DNA from: Tachypleus tridentatus | Taxonomy: Eukaryota; Arthropoda; Merostomata; Xiphosura; Limulidae | Length of the DNA: 64,000 nucleotides | Direction of reading: 5' to 3' | Assembly: GCF_004210375.1 (NCBI RefSeq) | Contig: NC_134833.1 | Coordinates: 20,453,396-20,517,395 of the forward strand | Part shown: positions 10,403 to 23,400 of the stretch, one piece after another | Numbering within the stretch: position 1 is the first letter of the stretch | Layout: every line of letters starts with the position of its first letter | The notes under the pieces: model-generated | The model's input: the letters and a program-made list of their open reading frames with translations, nothing else | Databases searched by the model: none | Told to the model about the DNA's origin: nothing | Translations under genes and position numbers: made by a program

Positions 10403-11840
10403 TCGTAATAAATCATATTTTTAGCAACAAAATAAATTACTAATGTGTCCAGTAGTTGTGACGTTCAAATACACGAGCGTTAAGAGGTTCAACCGGTGAG
10501 AAATTCAGCTTAGTGACTCAGCTGGAATCTTATGGCCTATAACACTAAAACTTGAAGTTAAATGTCTGCGGTTTATATTACCGATAGCCAACTGTGCAGT
10601 TTCTCTCTTTAAAACAGACAATCATTAAAGACGCCGAAAGTTGTTATTTTATAAAGCAGCTTAGAGTAGTCAATAAAAAATATGACAGTTTGATATATAC
10701 TATTTGTTTTCGTTAATCAACTCGATTGCGAATTTAATAACGAAACGTAAAGTGTTAACAAGAATCGAGGCAAAGTCTAATATACCAAGAGTTCCTTATG
10801 CTTTTAGTCGCGGCATTACGGCTCTGGGATTTTTGTTGTTTTCAAACACAAGTTTTACCTCATAGCTCCGTTATCACTTGACCAATTTGAGATTTAATTA
10901 TACTTGCAAACATTTTCGATTGACGTATTTGACCACGTCCAAGGTCTCATAGATTAATTTACTACAAGCGTGTCTAAAAATAATTTAAATTTGACAGTAG
11001 ACTGGTAGAGATCCAGAGGAATAATCGATCATGCGCACTAACGAAATATCTAATAAAAAGGGAATAAAAAAGTCTCTAAGATTAATTTATTCTAATTAAG
11101 GCTAAAATAATCTCAAGTACCGCAGCTGTTGTGGATTTCATTTTATTTCTAATGGTCATCACATCTTTAATTTATGATAGAAATAGGGATTCTTATATTT
11201 TTAAGAAAGAGACGTAAACTCTCTTTGCTTAGTATTACTGACTGCAGTATAATGCATATTTAGTTTGACTTTTTATAACCGAGAAATAATGCAATTTAAG
11301 TAAAAGTAACTTAAATACTATTGTACAAGGAAACATATTAAATTGACAAACAATCACTAATTTCACTGCAATTTCTCGCATTTTTCGCTTCTTTTATTAT
11401 TATTTTCAATATTCTAGTCAGTCTCTTTCTTTCATCTACTCGTTGACTTATCGATTTAGATAAACGTTCGTTCCAAAATTTGGTTTTCAGTTCCTTGAAT
11501 GATTTATGACGTTAGCAGTTAGGCCTTTCGACTCACCCTTTGATAAATCAAATTTTCTGTTTATTATTAGCTTATCTCACATGTTATAGATCCATCATTC
11601 CACCCACACTAAAATGTCTCTATATTGTAAATTTTTTTCCAACTCATAAATCTGTCTTCTTCTATATCTAATTCATTTGTTATCTTAGAACTGTCCTGAC
11701 TGTTTGTCGGTGTATTGTTTTTCTATGCGATGTAAACCTTCTTTAGCTGGCACTAGCTGATCCATTTTTTCTTTTTCTGTTCGTTCGTTTACATAAAAGT
11801 TTTCTACTTACTTATTTCTGCGGGAGTGTCTCTGTCTTCT
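10403..11840. other. Unannotated AT-rich stretch
   Basis: No gene, RNA gene or repeat family recognised on either strand. Confidence 0.35.
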
Positions 11841-11844
11841 TAAA

Positions 11845-13130
11845 TGTTGATCTATCTACATTCAATCTCTCTGTCGAACAGCAATAAGTTAGTTTTGATC
11901 TATCTACATTCTATCTCACTGTCGAAAAGCTATAGGTTAATTTTGATCTATCTACACTCTATCTCACTATCGAAAAGCGATAGATTAGTTTTGATCTATC
12001 TACATTCTATCTCACTGTCGAACAGCGATAGGTTAGTTTTGATCTATCTACATTGTATCTCACTGTCGAACAGCGATAGGCTAGTTTTGATCTATCTACA
12101 TTCTATCTCACTGTCGAACAGCTATAGGTTTGTTTTGATCTATCTACATTCTGTCTCTCTGTCGAACAGCGAGAGGTTAGTTTTGATCTATCTACATTCT
12201 ATCTCACTGTCGAACAGCGATAGGTTAGTTTTGATCTATCTACATTCTGTCTCTCTGTCGAACAGCGAGAGGTTAGTTTTGATCTATCTACATGCTATCT
12301 CACTGTCGAACAGTGATAGATTAGTTTTGATCTATCTACATGCTATCTCACTGTCGAACAGCGATAGATTAGTTTTGATCTATCTACATTCTATCGCACT
12401 GTCGAACAGCAATAAGTTAGTTTTGATCTATCTACATTCTATCTCTCTGTCGAACAGCGATAGGTTAGTTTTGATCTATCTACATTCTATCTCACTGTCG
12501 AACAGCGATAGGTTAGTTTTGATCTATCTACATTCTGTCTCTCTGTCGAACAGCAAGAGGTTAGTTTTGATCTATCTACATGCTATCTCACTGTCGAACA
12601 GTGATAGATTAGTTTTGATCTATCTACATGCTATCTCACTGTCGAATAGCGATAAGTTAGTTTTGATCTGTCTACATTCTATCTCACTGTCGAACAACGA
12701 TAGGTTAGTTTTGATCTATCTGCATTCTGTCTCTCTGTCGAACAGCGATAGGTTAGTTTTGATCAATCTAATGCTATCTCACTGTCGAACAGTGGTAGGT
12801 TAGTTTTGATCTATCTACATTCTGTCTCTCTTTCGAACAGCGATATGTTAGTATTGATCTATTTACATTCTATCTCACTGTCGAACAACGATAGGTTAGT
12901 TTGATCTATCTACATTTTATGTCACTGTCGAAAAACGATAGGTTAGTTTTGATCTATCTCACTGTCGAACAGCAATAGGTTAGTTTTGATCAATCTACAT
13001 GCTATCTCACTGTCGAACAACGATAGGTTAGTTTTGATCTATCTACATTCTGTCTCTCTGTCGAACAGCGATAGGTTTGTTTGAATCTGTTTACATTCTA
13101 TGTCACTGTCGAACAACGATAGGTTAGTTC
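11845..13130. repeat. 48-bp tandem array, about 27 copies
   Basis: The unit is built from TTTTGATCTATCTACATTCT, ATCTCACTGTCGAACAGC and GATAGGTTAG. Variants at a few positions recur in blocks (TCTGTCTCTCTG against TCTATCTCACTG; ATGCTATC), so groups of monomers were copied together. The 319-codon plus-strand frame (16-residue repeat) follows from 48 being divisible by three. After about 12770 indels break the phase: a monomer lacking the ACATT block at 12950, and single-base losses. Confidence 0.95.
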
Positions 13131-13470
13131 ATCTCTGAATAAGGTCAAATCTCTAATTTCATCTCTCATGTATTTCATTATTCCCTTCCTCGTAACTTAA
13201 GAAGAACCATGACAAACACGTGTTAATTCATAACATATAAAATTATAATTAGAACCACTAACACATTCAGCCAAAACTTTATCTCTGGAACTGCAGAGCC
13301 TTCTCTACTTTGTAAACACTTTTCAAGAATGTATGTTACATGGAAGACATCCTAATAGATTGATTAAAGTATGCCCTGGAGATATGTGAGACAATAATAT
13401 GTTTCCCTAATATATTTGGTGCAGATTAAATTTAGTTTATCAGTTATTATATTTTCGGAAAAAAGTTGAT

Positions 13471-13500
13471 TATATATATATATATGTGTGTGTGTGTGTA
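13471..13500. repeat. (TA)n(TG)n microsatellite
   Basis: A TATATATATATA run passes directly into TGTGTGTGTGTGTG just before the 75-bp array, which itself holds TA runs. Confidence 0.85.
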
Positions 13501-13554
13501 TTAGAGAATATTAATACTGATAAAGTTAAGTAAACAAAATAAATACGTATTTAT

Positions 13555-15128
13555 TGAAACTTCGGTCACTGACATTGAAACATATACCCACTAAGATTCA
13601 GTATTGTTAAACGATAATTATATATATATAAGAACTTAGTTCACTGACATTGAAACATACACCCACTAAGATTCAGTATTGTTAAACGATAATTATATAT
13701 ATATATAATAACTTAATTTACTGATATTGAAACATATACCCACTAAGATTCAGTATTGTTAAACGATAATTATATATATATATAAGAACTTAGTTCACTG
13801 ACATTGAAACATATACCCACTAAGATTCAGTATTGTTAAACGATAATTATATATATATATAAAAACTTAGTTTACTGATATTGGAACATATACCCACTAA
13901 GATTCAGTATTGTTAAACGATAATTATATATATATAAGAACTTAGTTCACTGACATTGAAACATATACCCACTAAGATTCAGTATTGTTAAACGATAATT
14001 ATATATATATATAAGAACTTAGCTCACTGACATTGAAACATATACCCACTAAGATTCAGTATTGTTAAACGATAATTATATATATATAAGAACTTAGTTC
14101 ACTGATATTGAAACATATACCCACTAAGATTCAGTATTGTTAAACGATAATTATATATATATAAGAACTTAGCTCACTGACATTGAAACATATACCCACT
14201 AAGATTCAGTATTGTTAAACGATAATTATATATATATAAGAACTTAGCTCACTGACATTGAAACATATACCCACTAAGATTCAGTATTGTTAAACGATAA
14301 TTATATATATATAAGAACTTAGTTCACTGACATTGAAACATATACCCACTAAGATTCAGTATTGTTAAACGATAATTATATATATATAAGAACTTAGTTC
14401 ACTGACATTGAAACATATACCCACTAAGATTCAGTATTGTTAAACGATAATTATATATATATAAGAACTTAGTTCACTGATATTGAAACCTATACCCACT
14501 AAGATTCAGTATTGTTAAACGATAATTATATATATATATATAAGAACTTAGTTCACTGATATTGAAAATCTATACCCACTAAGATTCAGTATTGTTAAAC
14601 GATAATTATATATATATAAGAACTTAGTTCACTGACATTGAAACATATACCCACTAAGATTCAGTATTGTTAAACGATAATTATATATATATAAGAACTT
14701 AGTTCACTGATATTGAAACCTATACCCACTAAGATTCAGTATTGTTAAACGATAATTATATATATATAAGAACTTAGTTCACTGACATTGAAACATATAC
14801 CCACTAAGATTCAGTATTGTTAAACGATAATTATATATATATAAGAACTTAGTTCACTGACATTGAAACATATACCCACTAAGATTCAGTATTGTTAAAC
14901 GATAATTATATATATATAAGAACTTAGTTCACTGACATTGAAACATATACCCACTAAGATTCAGTATTGTTAAACGATAATTATATATATATAAGAACTT
15001 AGTTCACTGACATTGAAATATATACCCACTAAGATTCAGTATTGTTAAAAGATAATTATATATATATATATATATATCGGAACTTGAATCACTGACATTG
15101 AAAACCTATACCCACAAAGATTCAGCAT
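13555..15128. repeat. About 75-bp tandem array with internal TA runs, about 21 copies
   Basis: Each unit contains TTCACTGACATTGAAACATA, TACCCACTAAGATTCAGTAT, TGTTAAACGATAAT and then a TA dinucleotide run that differs in length between copies. Some units differ as TTTACTGATATTG or AAACCTATACCC. The last unit is expanded in the TA run and diverged (CCCACAAAGATTCAGCATTA), as expected at an array edge. Confidence 0.95.
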
Positions 15129-15562
15129 TACTTTGAGATAAGTTCAACAGTACAGATTTTTGAGAGATTTTTCTGATCACGTGTTTCGACTGAATTTCGA
15201 TTTTAAAGAGAGATTCAGTGTTAACGTTAAGCGTTATTAACTAAATACATAGCTACTAAAGTGTTCGGCATGTTCACGTAGAAAACAGGACACAGTAAGT
15301 GCCTAGTTTCAGTTACTTTATCAATATAACAGTCGAAAACCATCAATAAGGTAAAACTAAATAGAATGAAACAAATGTTCTAGTTTTATTGTTATAATTT
15401 TCACTGTCAGTCGGCGATAAAGAAAAATAAAGTCAATGAGATAAATATTCCAGTTAATGAATGAATTTGTTTACCTCTCACTGATAAAGCAAACATTAAA
15501 TATATTTTAGATTTGATGTAATTTAGCTAAGTCAATCACTTTTAAAGTAAAGCTTAACATAA
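15129..15562. other. Spacer between arrays
   Basis: About 430 bp of single-copy-looking AT-rich DNA; no gene or repeat seen. Confidence 0.4.
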
Positions 15563-18500
15563 TTAACTAATTATCACAGTTATAACGTATACTGACAGTT
15601 TGTTGTAGTCAATAACTGGTAAAATACAACTTATTATCAACTAGTTATCATAGTTATGACGTATACTGACAGTTTGTTGTAATGTTGTAGTCAATAACTA
15701 GTAAAATACAAGTTATTATCAACTAGTTATCATAGTTATGACGTATACTGACAGTTTGTAGTAGTCAATAACTGGTAAAATACAACTCATTATCAACTAG
15801 TTATCATAGTTATGACGTATACTGACAGTTTGTTGTAGTCAATAACTAGTAAAATACAAGTTATTATCAACTAGTTATCATAGTTATGACGTATATTGAC
15901 AGTTTGTTGTAGTCAATAACTGGTAAAATACAACTCATTATCAACTAGTTATCATAGTTATGACGTATACTGACAGTTTGTTGTAGTCAATAACTGGTAA
16001 AATACAACTCATTATCAACTAGTTATCATAGTTATGACGTATACTGACAGTTAGTTGTAGTCAATAACTGGTAAAATACAACTCATTATCAACTAGTTAT
16101 CATAGTTATGATGTATACTGACAGTTTGTTGTAGTCAATAACTGGTAAAATACAACTTATTATTAACTAGTTATCACAGTTATGACGTATACTGACAGTT
16201 TGTTGTAGTCAATAACTGGTAAAATACAACTTATTATCAACTAGTTATCATAGTTATGACGTATACTGACAGTTTGTTGTAGTCAATAACTAGTAAAATA
16301 CAACTTATTATCAACTAGTTATCATAGTTATGACGTATACTGACAGTTTGTTGTAGTCAATAACTGGTAAAATACAACTTATAATCAACTAGTTATCATA
16401 GTTATGACGTATACTGACAGTTTGTTGTAGTCAATAACTAGTAAAATACAAGTTATAATCAACTAGTTATCATAGTTATGACGTATACTGACAGTTTGTT
16501 GTAGTCAATAACTGGTAAAATACAACTCATTATCAACTAGTTATCATAGTTATGACGTATACTGACAGTTTGTTGTAGTCAATAACTGGTAAAATACAAC
16601 TCATTATCAACTAGTTATCATAGTTATGATGTATACTGACAGTTTGTTGTAGTCAATAACTGGTAAAATACAACTCATTATCAACTAGTTATCATAGTTA
16701 TGACGTATACTGACAGTTTGTTGTAGTCAATAACTAGTAAAATACAACTCATTATCAACTAGTTATCATAGTTATGACGTATACTGACAGTTTGTTGTAG
16801 TCAATAACTGGTAAAATACAACTTATAATCAACTAGTTATCATAGTTATGACGTATACTGACAGTTTGTTGTAGTCAATAACTAGTAAAATACAAGTTAT
16901 AATCAACTAGTTATCATAGTTATGACGTATACTGACAGTTTGTTGTAGTCAATTTCTGGTAAAATACAACTCATTATCAACTAGTTATCATAGTTATGAT
17001 GTATACTGACAGTTTGTTGTAGTCAATAACTGGTAAAATACAACTCATTATCAACTAGTTATCATAGTTATGACGTATACTGACAGTTTGTTGTAGTCAA
17101 TAACTAGTAAAATACAACTCATTATCAACTAGTTATCATAGTTATGACGTATACTGACAGTTTGTTGTAGTCAATAACTGGTAAAATACAACTTATAATC
17201 AACTAGTTATCATAGTTATGACGTATACTGACAGTTTGTTGTAGTCAATAACTAGTAAAATACAACTCATTATCAACTAGTTATCATAGTTATGACGTAT
17301 ACTGACAGTTTGTTGTAGTCAATAACTGGTAAAATACAACTTATAATCAACTAGTTATCATAGTTATGACGTATACTGACAGTTTGTTGTAGTCAATAAC
17401 TAGTAAAATACAACTCATTATCAACTAGTTATCATAGTTATGACGTATACTGACAGTTTGTTGTAGTCAATAACTGGTAAAATACAACTCATTATCAACT
17501 AGTTATCATAGTTATGACGTATACTGACAGTTTGTTGTAGTCAATAACTGGTAAAATACAACTCATTATCAACTAGTTATCATAGTTATGACGTATACTG
17601 ACAGTTTGTTGTAGTCAATAACTAGTAAAATACAACTCATTATCAACTAGTTATCATAGTTATGACGTATACTGACAGTTTGTTGTAGTCAATAACTGGT
17701 AAAATACAACTCATTATCAACTAGTTATCATAGTTATGACGTATACTGACAGTTTGTTGTAGTCAATAACTAGTAAAATACAACTCATTATCAACTAGTT
17801 ATCATAGTTATGACGTATACTGACAGTTTGTTGTAGTCAATAACTGGTAAAATACAACTCATTATCAACTAGTTATCATAGTTATGACGTATACTGACAG
17901 TTTGTTGTAGTCAATAACTGGTAAAATACAACTCATTATCAACTAGTTATCATAGTTATGACGTATACTGACAGTTTGTTGTAGTCAATAACTGGTAAAA
18001 TACAACTCATTATCAACTAGTTATCATAGTTATGACGTATACTGACAGTTTGTTGTAGTCAATAACTGGTAAAATACAACTCATTATCAACTAGTTATCA
18101 TAGTTATGACGTATACTGACAGTTTGTTGTAGTCAATAACTGGTAAAATACAACTCATTATCAACTAGTTATCATAGTTATGACGTATACTGACAGTTTG
18201 TTGTAGTCAATAACTGGTAAAATACAACTCATTATCAACTAGTTATCATAGTTATGACGTATACTGACAGTTTGTTGTAGTCAATAACTGGTAAAATACA
18301 ACTCATTATCAACTAGTTATCATAGTTATGACGTATACTGACAGTTTGTTGTAGTCAATAACTGGTAAAATACAACTCATTATCAACTAGTTATCATAGT
18401 TATGACGTATACTGACAGTTTGTTGTAGTCAATAACTAGTAAAATACAACTCATTATCAACTAGTTATCATAGTTATGACGTATACTGACAGTTTGTTGT

Positions 18501-21250
18501 AGTCAATAACTAGTAAAATACAACTCATTATCAACTAGTTATCATAGTTATGACGTATACTGACAGTTTGTTGTAGTCAATAACTAGTAAAATACAACTC
18601 ATTATCAACTAGTTATCATAGTTATGACGTATACTGACAGTTTGTTGTAGTCAATAACTAGTAAAATACAACTCATTATCAACTAGTTATCATAGTTATG
18701 ACGTATACTGACAGTTTGTTGTAGTCAATAACTAGTAAAATACAACTCATTATCAACTAGTTATCATAGTTATGACGTATACTGACAGTTTGTTGTAGTC
18801 AATAACTAGTAAAATACAACTCATTATCAACTAGTTATCATAGTTATGACGTATACTGACAGTTTGTTGTAGTCAATAACTAGTAAAATACAACTCATTA
18901 TCAACTAGTTATCATAGTTATGACGTATACTGACAGTTTGTTGTAGTCAATAACTAGTAAAATACAACTCATTATCAACTAGTTATCATAGTTATGACGT
19001 ATACTGACAGTTTGTTGTAGTCAATAACTGGTAAAATACAACTCATTATCAACTAGTTATCATAGTTATGACGTATACTGACAGTTTGTTGTAGTCAATA
19101 ACTAGTAAAATACAACTCATTATCAACTAGTTATCATAGTTATGACGTATACTGACAGTTTGTTGTAGTCAATAACTGGTAAAATACAACTCATTATCAA
19201 CTAGTTATCATAGTTATGACGTATACTGACAGTTTGTTGTAGTCAATAACTGGTAAAATACAACTCATTATCAACTAGTTATCATAGTTATGACGTATAC
19301 TGACAGTTTGTTGTAGTCAATAACTAGTAAAATACAACTCATTATCAACTAGTTATCATAGTTATGACGTATACTGACAGTTTGTTGTAGTCAATAACTA
19401 AAATACAACTCATTATCAACTAGTTATCATAGTTATGACGTATATGACAGTTTGTTGTAGTCAATAACTAGTAAAATACAACTCATTATCAACTAGTTAT
19501 CATAGTTATGACGTATACTGACAGTTTGTTGTAGTCAATAACTAGTAAAATACAACTCATTATCAACTAGTTATCATAGTTATGACGTATACTGACAGTT
19601 TGTTGTAGTCAATAACTGGTAAAATACAACTCATTATCAACTAGTTATCATAGTTATGACGTATACTGACAGTTTGTTGTAGTCAATAACTGGTAAAATA
19701 CAACTCATTATCAACTAGTTATCATAGTTATGACGTATACTGACAGTTTGTTGTAGTCAATAACTGGTAAAATACAACTCATTATCAACTAGTTATCATA
19801 GTTATGACGTATACTGACAGTTTGTTGTAGTCAATAACTGGTAAAATACAACTCATTATCAACTAGTTATCATAGTTATGACGTATACTGACAGTTTGTT
19901 GTAGTCAATAACTAGTAAAATACAACTTATAATCAACTAGTTATCATAGTTATGACGTATACTGACAGTTTGTTGTAGTCAATAACTGGTAAAATACAAC
20001 TTATAATCAACTAGTTATCATAGTTATGACGTATACTGACAGTTTGTTGTAGTCAATAACTGGTAAAATACAACTCATTATCAACTAGTTATCATAGTTA
20101 TGACGTATACTGACAGTTTGTTGTGGTAAAATACAACTCATTATCAACTAGTTATCATAGTTATGACGTATACTGACAGTCAATAACTGGTAAAATACAA
20201 CTCATTATCAACTAGTTATCATAGTTATGACGTATACTGACAGTTTGTTGTAGTCAATAACTAGTAAAATACAACTCATTATCAACTAGTTATCATAGTT
20301 ATGACGTATACTGACAGTTTGTTGTAGTCAATAACTGGTAAAATACAACTTATAATCAACTAGTTATCATAGTTATGACGTATACTGACAGTTTGTTGTA
20401 GTCAATAACTAGTAAAATACAAGTTATAATCAACTAGTTATCATAGTTATGACGTATACTGACAGTTTGTTGTAGTCAATAACTAGTAAAATACAAGTTA
20501 TAATCAACTAGTTATCATAGTTATGACGTATACTGACAGTTTGTTGTAGTCAATAACTGGTAAAATACAACTCATTATCAACTAGTTATCATAGTTATGA
20601 CGTATACTGACAGTTTGTTGTAGTCAATAACTGGTAAAATACAACTCATTATCAACTAGTTATCATAGTTATGACGTATACTGACAGTTTGTTGTAGTCA
20701 ATAACTGGTAAAATACAACTCATTATCAACTAGTTATCATAGTTATGACGTATACTGACAGTTTGTTGTCGTCAATAACTAGTAAAATACAACTCATTAT
20801 CAACTAGTTATCATAGTTATGACGTATACTGACAGTTTGTTGTAGTCAATAACTGGTAAAATACAACTTATAATCAACTAGTTATCATAGTTATGACGTA
20901 TACTGACAGTTTGTTGTAGTCAATAACTAGTAAAATACAAGTTATAATCAACTAGTTATCATAGTTATGACGTATACTGACAGTTTGTTGTAGTTAATAA
21001 CTAGTAAAATACAACTCATTATCAACTAGTTATCATAGTTATGACGTATACTGACAGTTTGTTGTAGTCAATAACTAGTAAAATACAAGTTATAATCAAC
21101 TAGTTATCATAGTTATGACGTATACTGACAGTTTATTGTAGTCAATAACTGGTAAAATACAACTTATAATCATCTAGTTATCATAGTTATGACGTATACT
21201 GACAGTTTGTTGTAGTCAATAACTAGTAAAATACAAGTTATAATCAACTC
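15563..21250. repeat. 74-bp satellite array, about 76 copies, 5.7 kb
   Basis: The unit contains TTATCATAGTTATGACGTAT, ACTGACAGTTTGTTGTAGTC and AATAACTRGTAAAATACAAC, then TCATTATCAACTAG or TTATAATCAACTAG. Within each TAG-type unit ATAACTAGT and ACTAGTTAT form an inverted pair separated by about 20 bp. Because 74 is not divisible by three, no long frame appears. The central part (about 17.4-19.85 kb) is very uniform, while both edges carry variant monomers (ACAAGTTATAATC, GATGTATACTG). A few monomers have short internal deletions, near 19398, 19444, 20126 and 20178. Confidence 0.97.
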
Positions 21251-21618
21251 ATCAAACTATAGGTATCCATTTCTGTTCACCGCTACCAACACTTTTGATA
21301 ACTAAATCACTTCTCCCAAAATTAATATTCGTCCTCGCTTTTGTAGGACCTATGTTATCAACAAAATCATTATTGAGCAATTAGCACCTCTGTTGTTATT
21401 TAAAGTAATTTACAAACGACACATTGGTAAGGAATATTTTCACTACATATCCACAAAAAGCACAAATAGGCGTGTAGTCATGTCGTTAACGTTATTAAAA
21501 CCGAAACGGCAGCTTTAACCAACTCGAGAAAGGATAACCGACAGTGTTAAATTACAATATAAATGTAACAAAACGATAATTGTAAACCTTTGAATTTTAC
21601 CTTTAAGTGTGTGTGTGT
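21251..21618. other. Unannotated stretch
   Basis: No gene recognised; an A/T-rich stretch with a TGTGTGTGTG run just before the SINE C tail. Confidence 0.35.
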
Positions 21619-21730
21619 TTTTTTACAGCAAAGCTACATCGGACTATCTGCTGAGTTCACCAAGGGGAATCGAACATCTGATTTTAGCCTTGTAACTCCG
21701 TAGACTTACCGCTGTACTAGCGGAGGACTA
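21619..21730 (-). repeat. SINE family C copy (minus)
   Basis: In reverse it shows a T-rich tail, ACAGCAAAGCTACATC, TATCTGCTGAGTTCACC, B-box-like GGGAATCGAACATC, and a tRNA-like head (CCGTAGACTTACCGCTGTAC, TAGCGGAGGAC). The head differs from families A and B; the 3' part resembles B. Confidence 0.75.
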
Positions 21731-22435
21731 ACCTTTAAGAACTCGCACAATTCAACAGGAATTTTGCAGATGCTAAAGCGAATTAATTTCGTAAACTGTA
21801 TCAAATTGTCTCAGTTCATGTGGAGTTAATGTCAGGGATTTCTAACAGCAATATTTTTAAACGGAGAACTATCCTTGATTTTCTAATTTTTATTTTTACT
21901 AATTAAGTGTAAGTAATTACAGAATTACTATATAAATGAATTAATGGTAAAGATTTTCAGGTTGATAGGTGGCGCCACAGTGTTGTCTTATTAGCATTAA
22001 TCTTTAATGAATAAACAGATTTTAGTTATGAAAATAATTATAAAATAATATTAAAATTAGCTTTAAAAAGCTCTTAGAGATGCTACCTAATAATAGGAAA
22101 AACATACTGGTGATATTAGTATTCATATTTTGTATTAGTATTGATATTTTGTATTAGCATTCATATTTTGTATATATACACAAATAGCAAGTACATGTGT
22201 TACCGTCTCTAGTTTGAACTATTGGACGAACAAAAGACTGTCACCAAAGCCTTATCACTCACTACACAATAATGGATTCATTGCTATCTTTATAACTCAA
22301 CCACAGTATCTTGGCGCGCGGCTATCAAAACCGATACAGAATTTTAAAAACCTCAAACTCATTGTGTATTGTTGTTTTTAACAAAAGAGTTACTTTTAAA
22401 CTCATTATTGGTAATACAGCTAAAGAACAACAAAG
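21731..22435. other. Unannotated stretch
   Basis: No gene recognised. TATTTTGTATTAG(T/C)ATT is repeated three times at about 22120-22170. AATAGGTGGCGCCACAG-like sequence at 21964-21980 is an isolated GC-richer patch. Confidence 0.35.
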
Positions 22436-22711
22436 GTTTGTTGTTTTTTTCAATTTCGCACAAAGCTATTTAAGGGCTATCTGCGCTAGCCATCCGTAAT
22501 TTAGCAGTGTAAGACTAGAAGGAAGGCAGCTAGACACCGCCACCCACCACCAGTTCTTGGCCTTTTTCTTGTTCCAAGGAATAGTGGGATTGACAGTCAC
22601 ATTATAATACCTCCACGACTGAATGAGCGAGCATGTTTGGTGTCACCAGGATTCGAACCCGCGACCTACAGATTAGGAGTCGAATGCCTTAACCACCTGG
22701 CCGTGCCGGGC
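22436..22711 (-). repeat. SINE family A, full length (minus)
   Basis: It runs from the reversed tail (TTTTTTTCAATTTCGCAC) through the body to the tRNA-like head (GGATTCGAACCC, CACCTGGCCGTGCCGGGC). The two short frames overlapping its ends are not genes. Confidence 0.88.
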
Positions 22712-23400
22712 TTGAACTGGAAATAAGAAACTACACATCGAACGCACACATACACACACATAAATATAAATACATAAATACAGTTTCAAATGCTTGGAAT
22801 GCTCTTTCTCATTGTAAAAAGTAGCTATTGGTGCTCGGTACAGAGCTGCACTTATGAAATATCAGTGCTGTGTCCTAAGGAAAGACTGAAACACAGATAT
22901 TAGCATTGAAAGTTATCACGTTTTTCGGAAATCCATTAGGGTGACGATTTGGGGGGATCGTAAGTTTCTGACAGCTAAAAAACAACTAATACGCAACTTT
23001 CATTAAAAATGGCTACAACACAAACCCGCTAACTTGTAAATTACCAATTAAAATGAAACAGTTTTAAATGTAAACAGTTGATTGTTTAAAAAGTCCACTT
23101 CATAACACAACAGTTCATGCATTTAATTATAATACGAATAATAATGAAAGAACGTCGTATTTATTCGGTGTTCTAAGGAGTGAACTATATAATTAAGTAC
23201 ACTAAAGGTGGGGTTGTTAGTTCTGTAACCTTTTGAGAAACGTTTCGTGATAACGTTTCGCTGTAGTGCTTGGCGCTACGCCTCTGGATCTTTGAGTAAT
23301 AAAAAAACAGAAACGATAATATACAGATTTACCAAATTCAGTGACAGTTTTCCGTTTCAATACACTTTTTATTTTCCTTTAAGTAATGTCATGCACTAGT
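22712..23400. other. Unannotated stretch
   Basis: No gene recognised; short CACACATACACACACATAAA run near 22744. The first diverged 59-bp units appear after 23400. Confidence 0.35.

Noticed and set aside
11844..12803. 319-codon leucine-rich-looking protein
   Set aside because: Product of a 48-bp tandem array; the phase is lost where monomers have indels and no domain pattern of leucine-rich repeats is present.
15563..21250. CRISPR-like array
   Set aside because: The units are contiguous with no unique spacers, no cas genes and a eukaryotic context.
21964..21980. CTCF-like core (AGGTGGCGCCAC) between two large arrays
   Set aside because: A single short match in an unknown species; not enough to claim an insulator.
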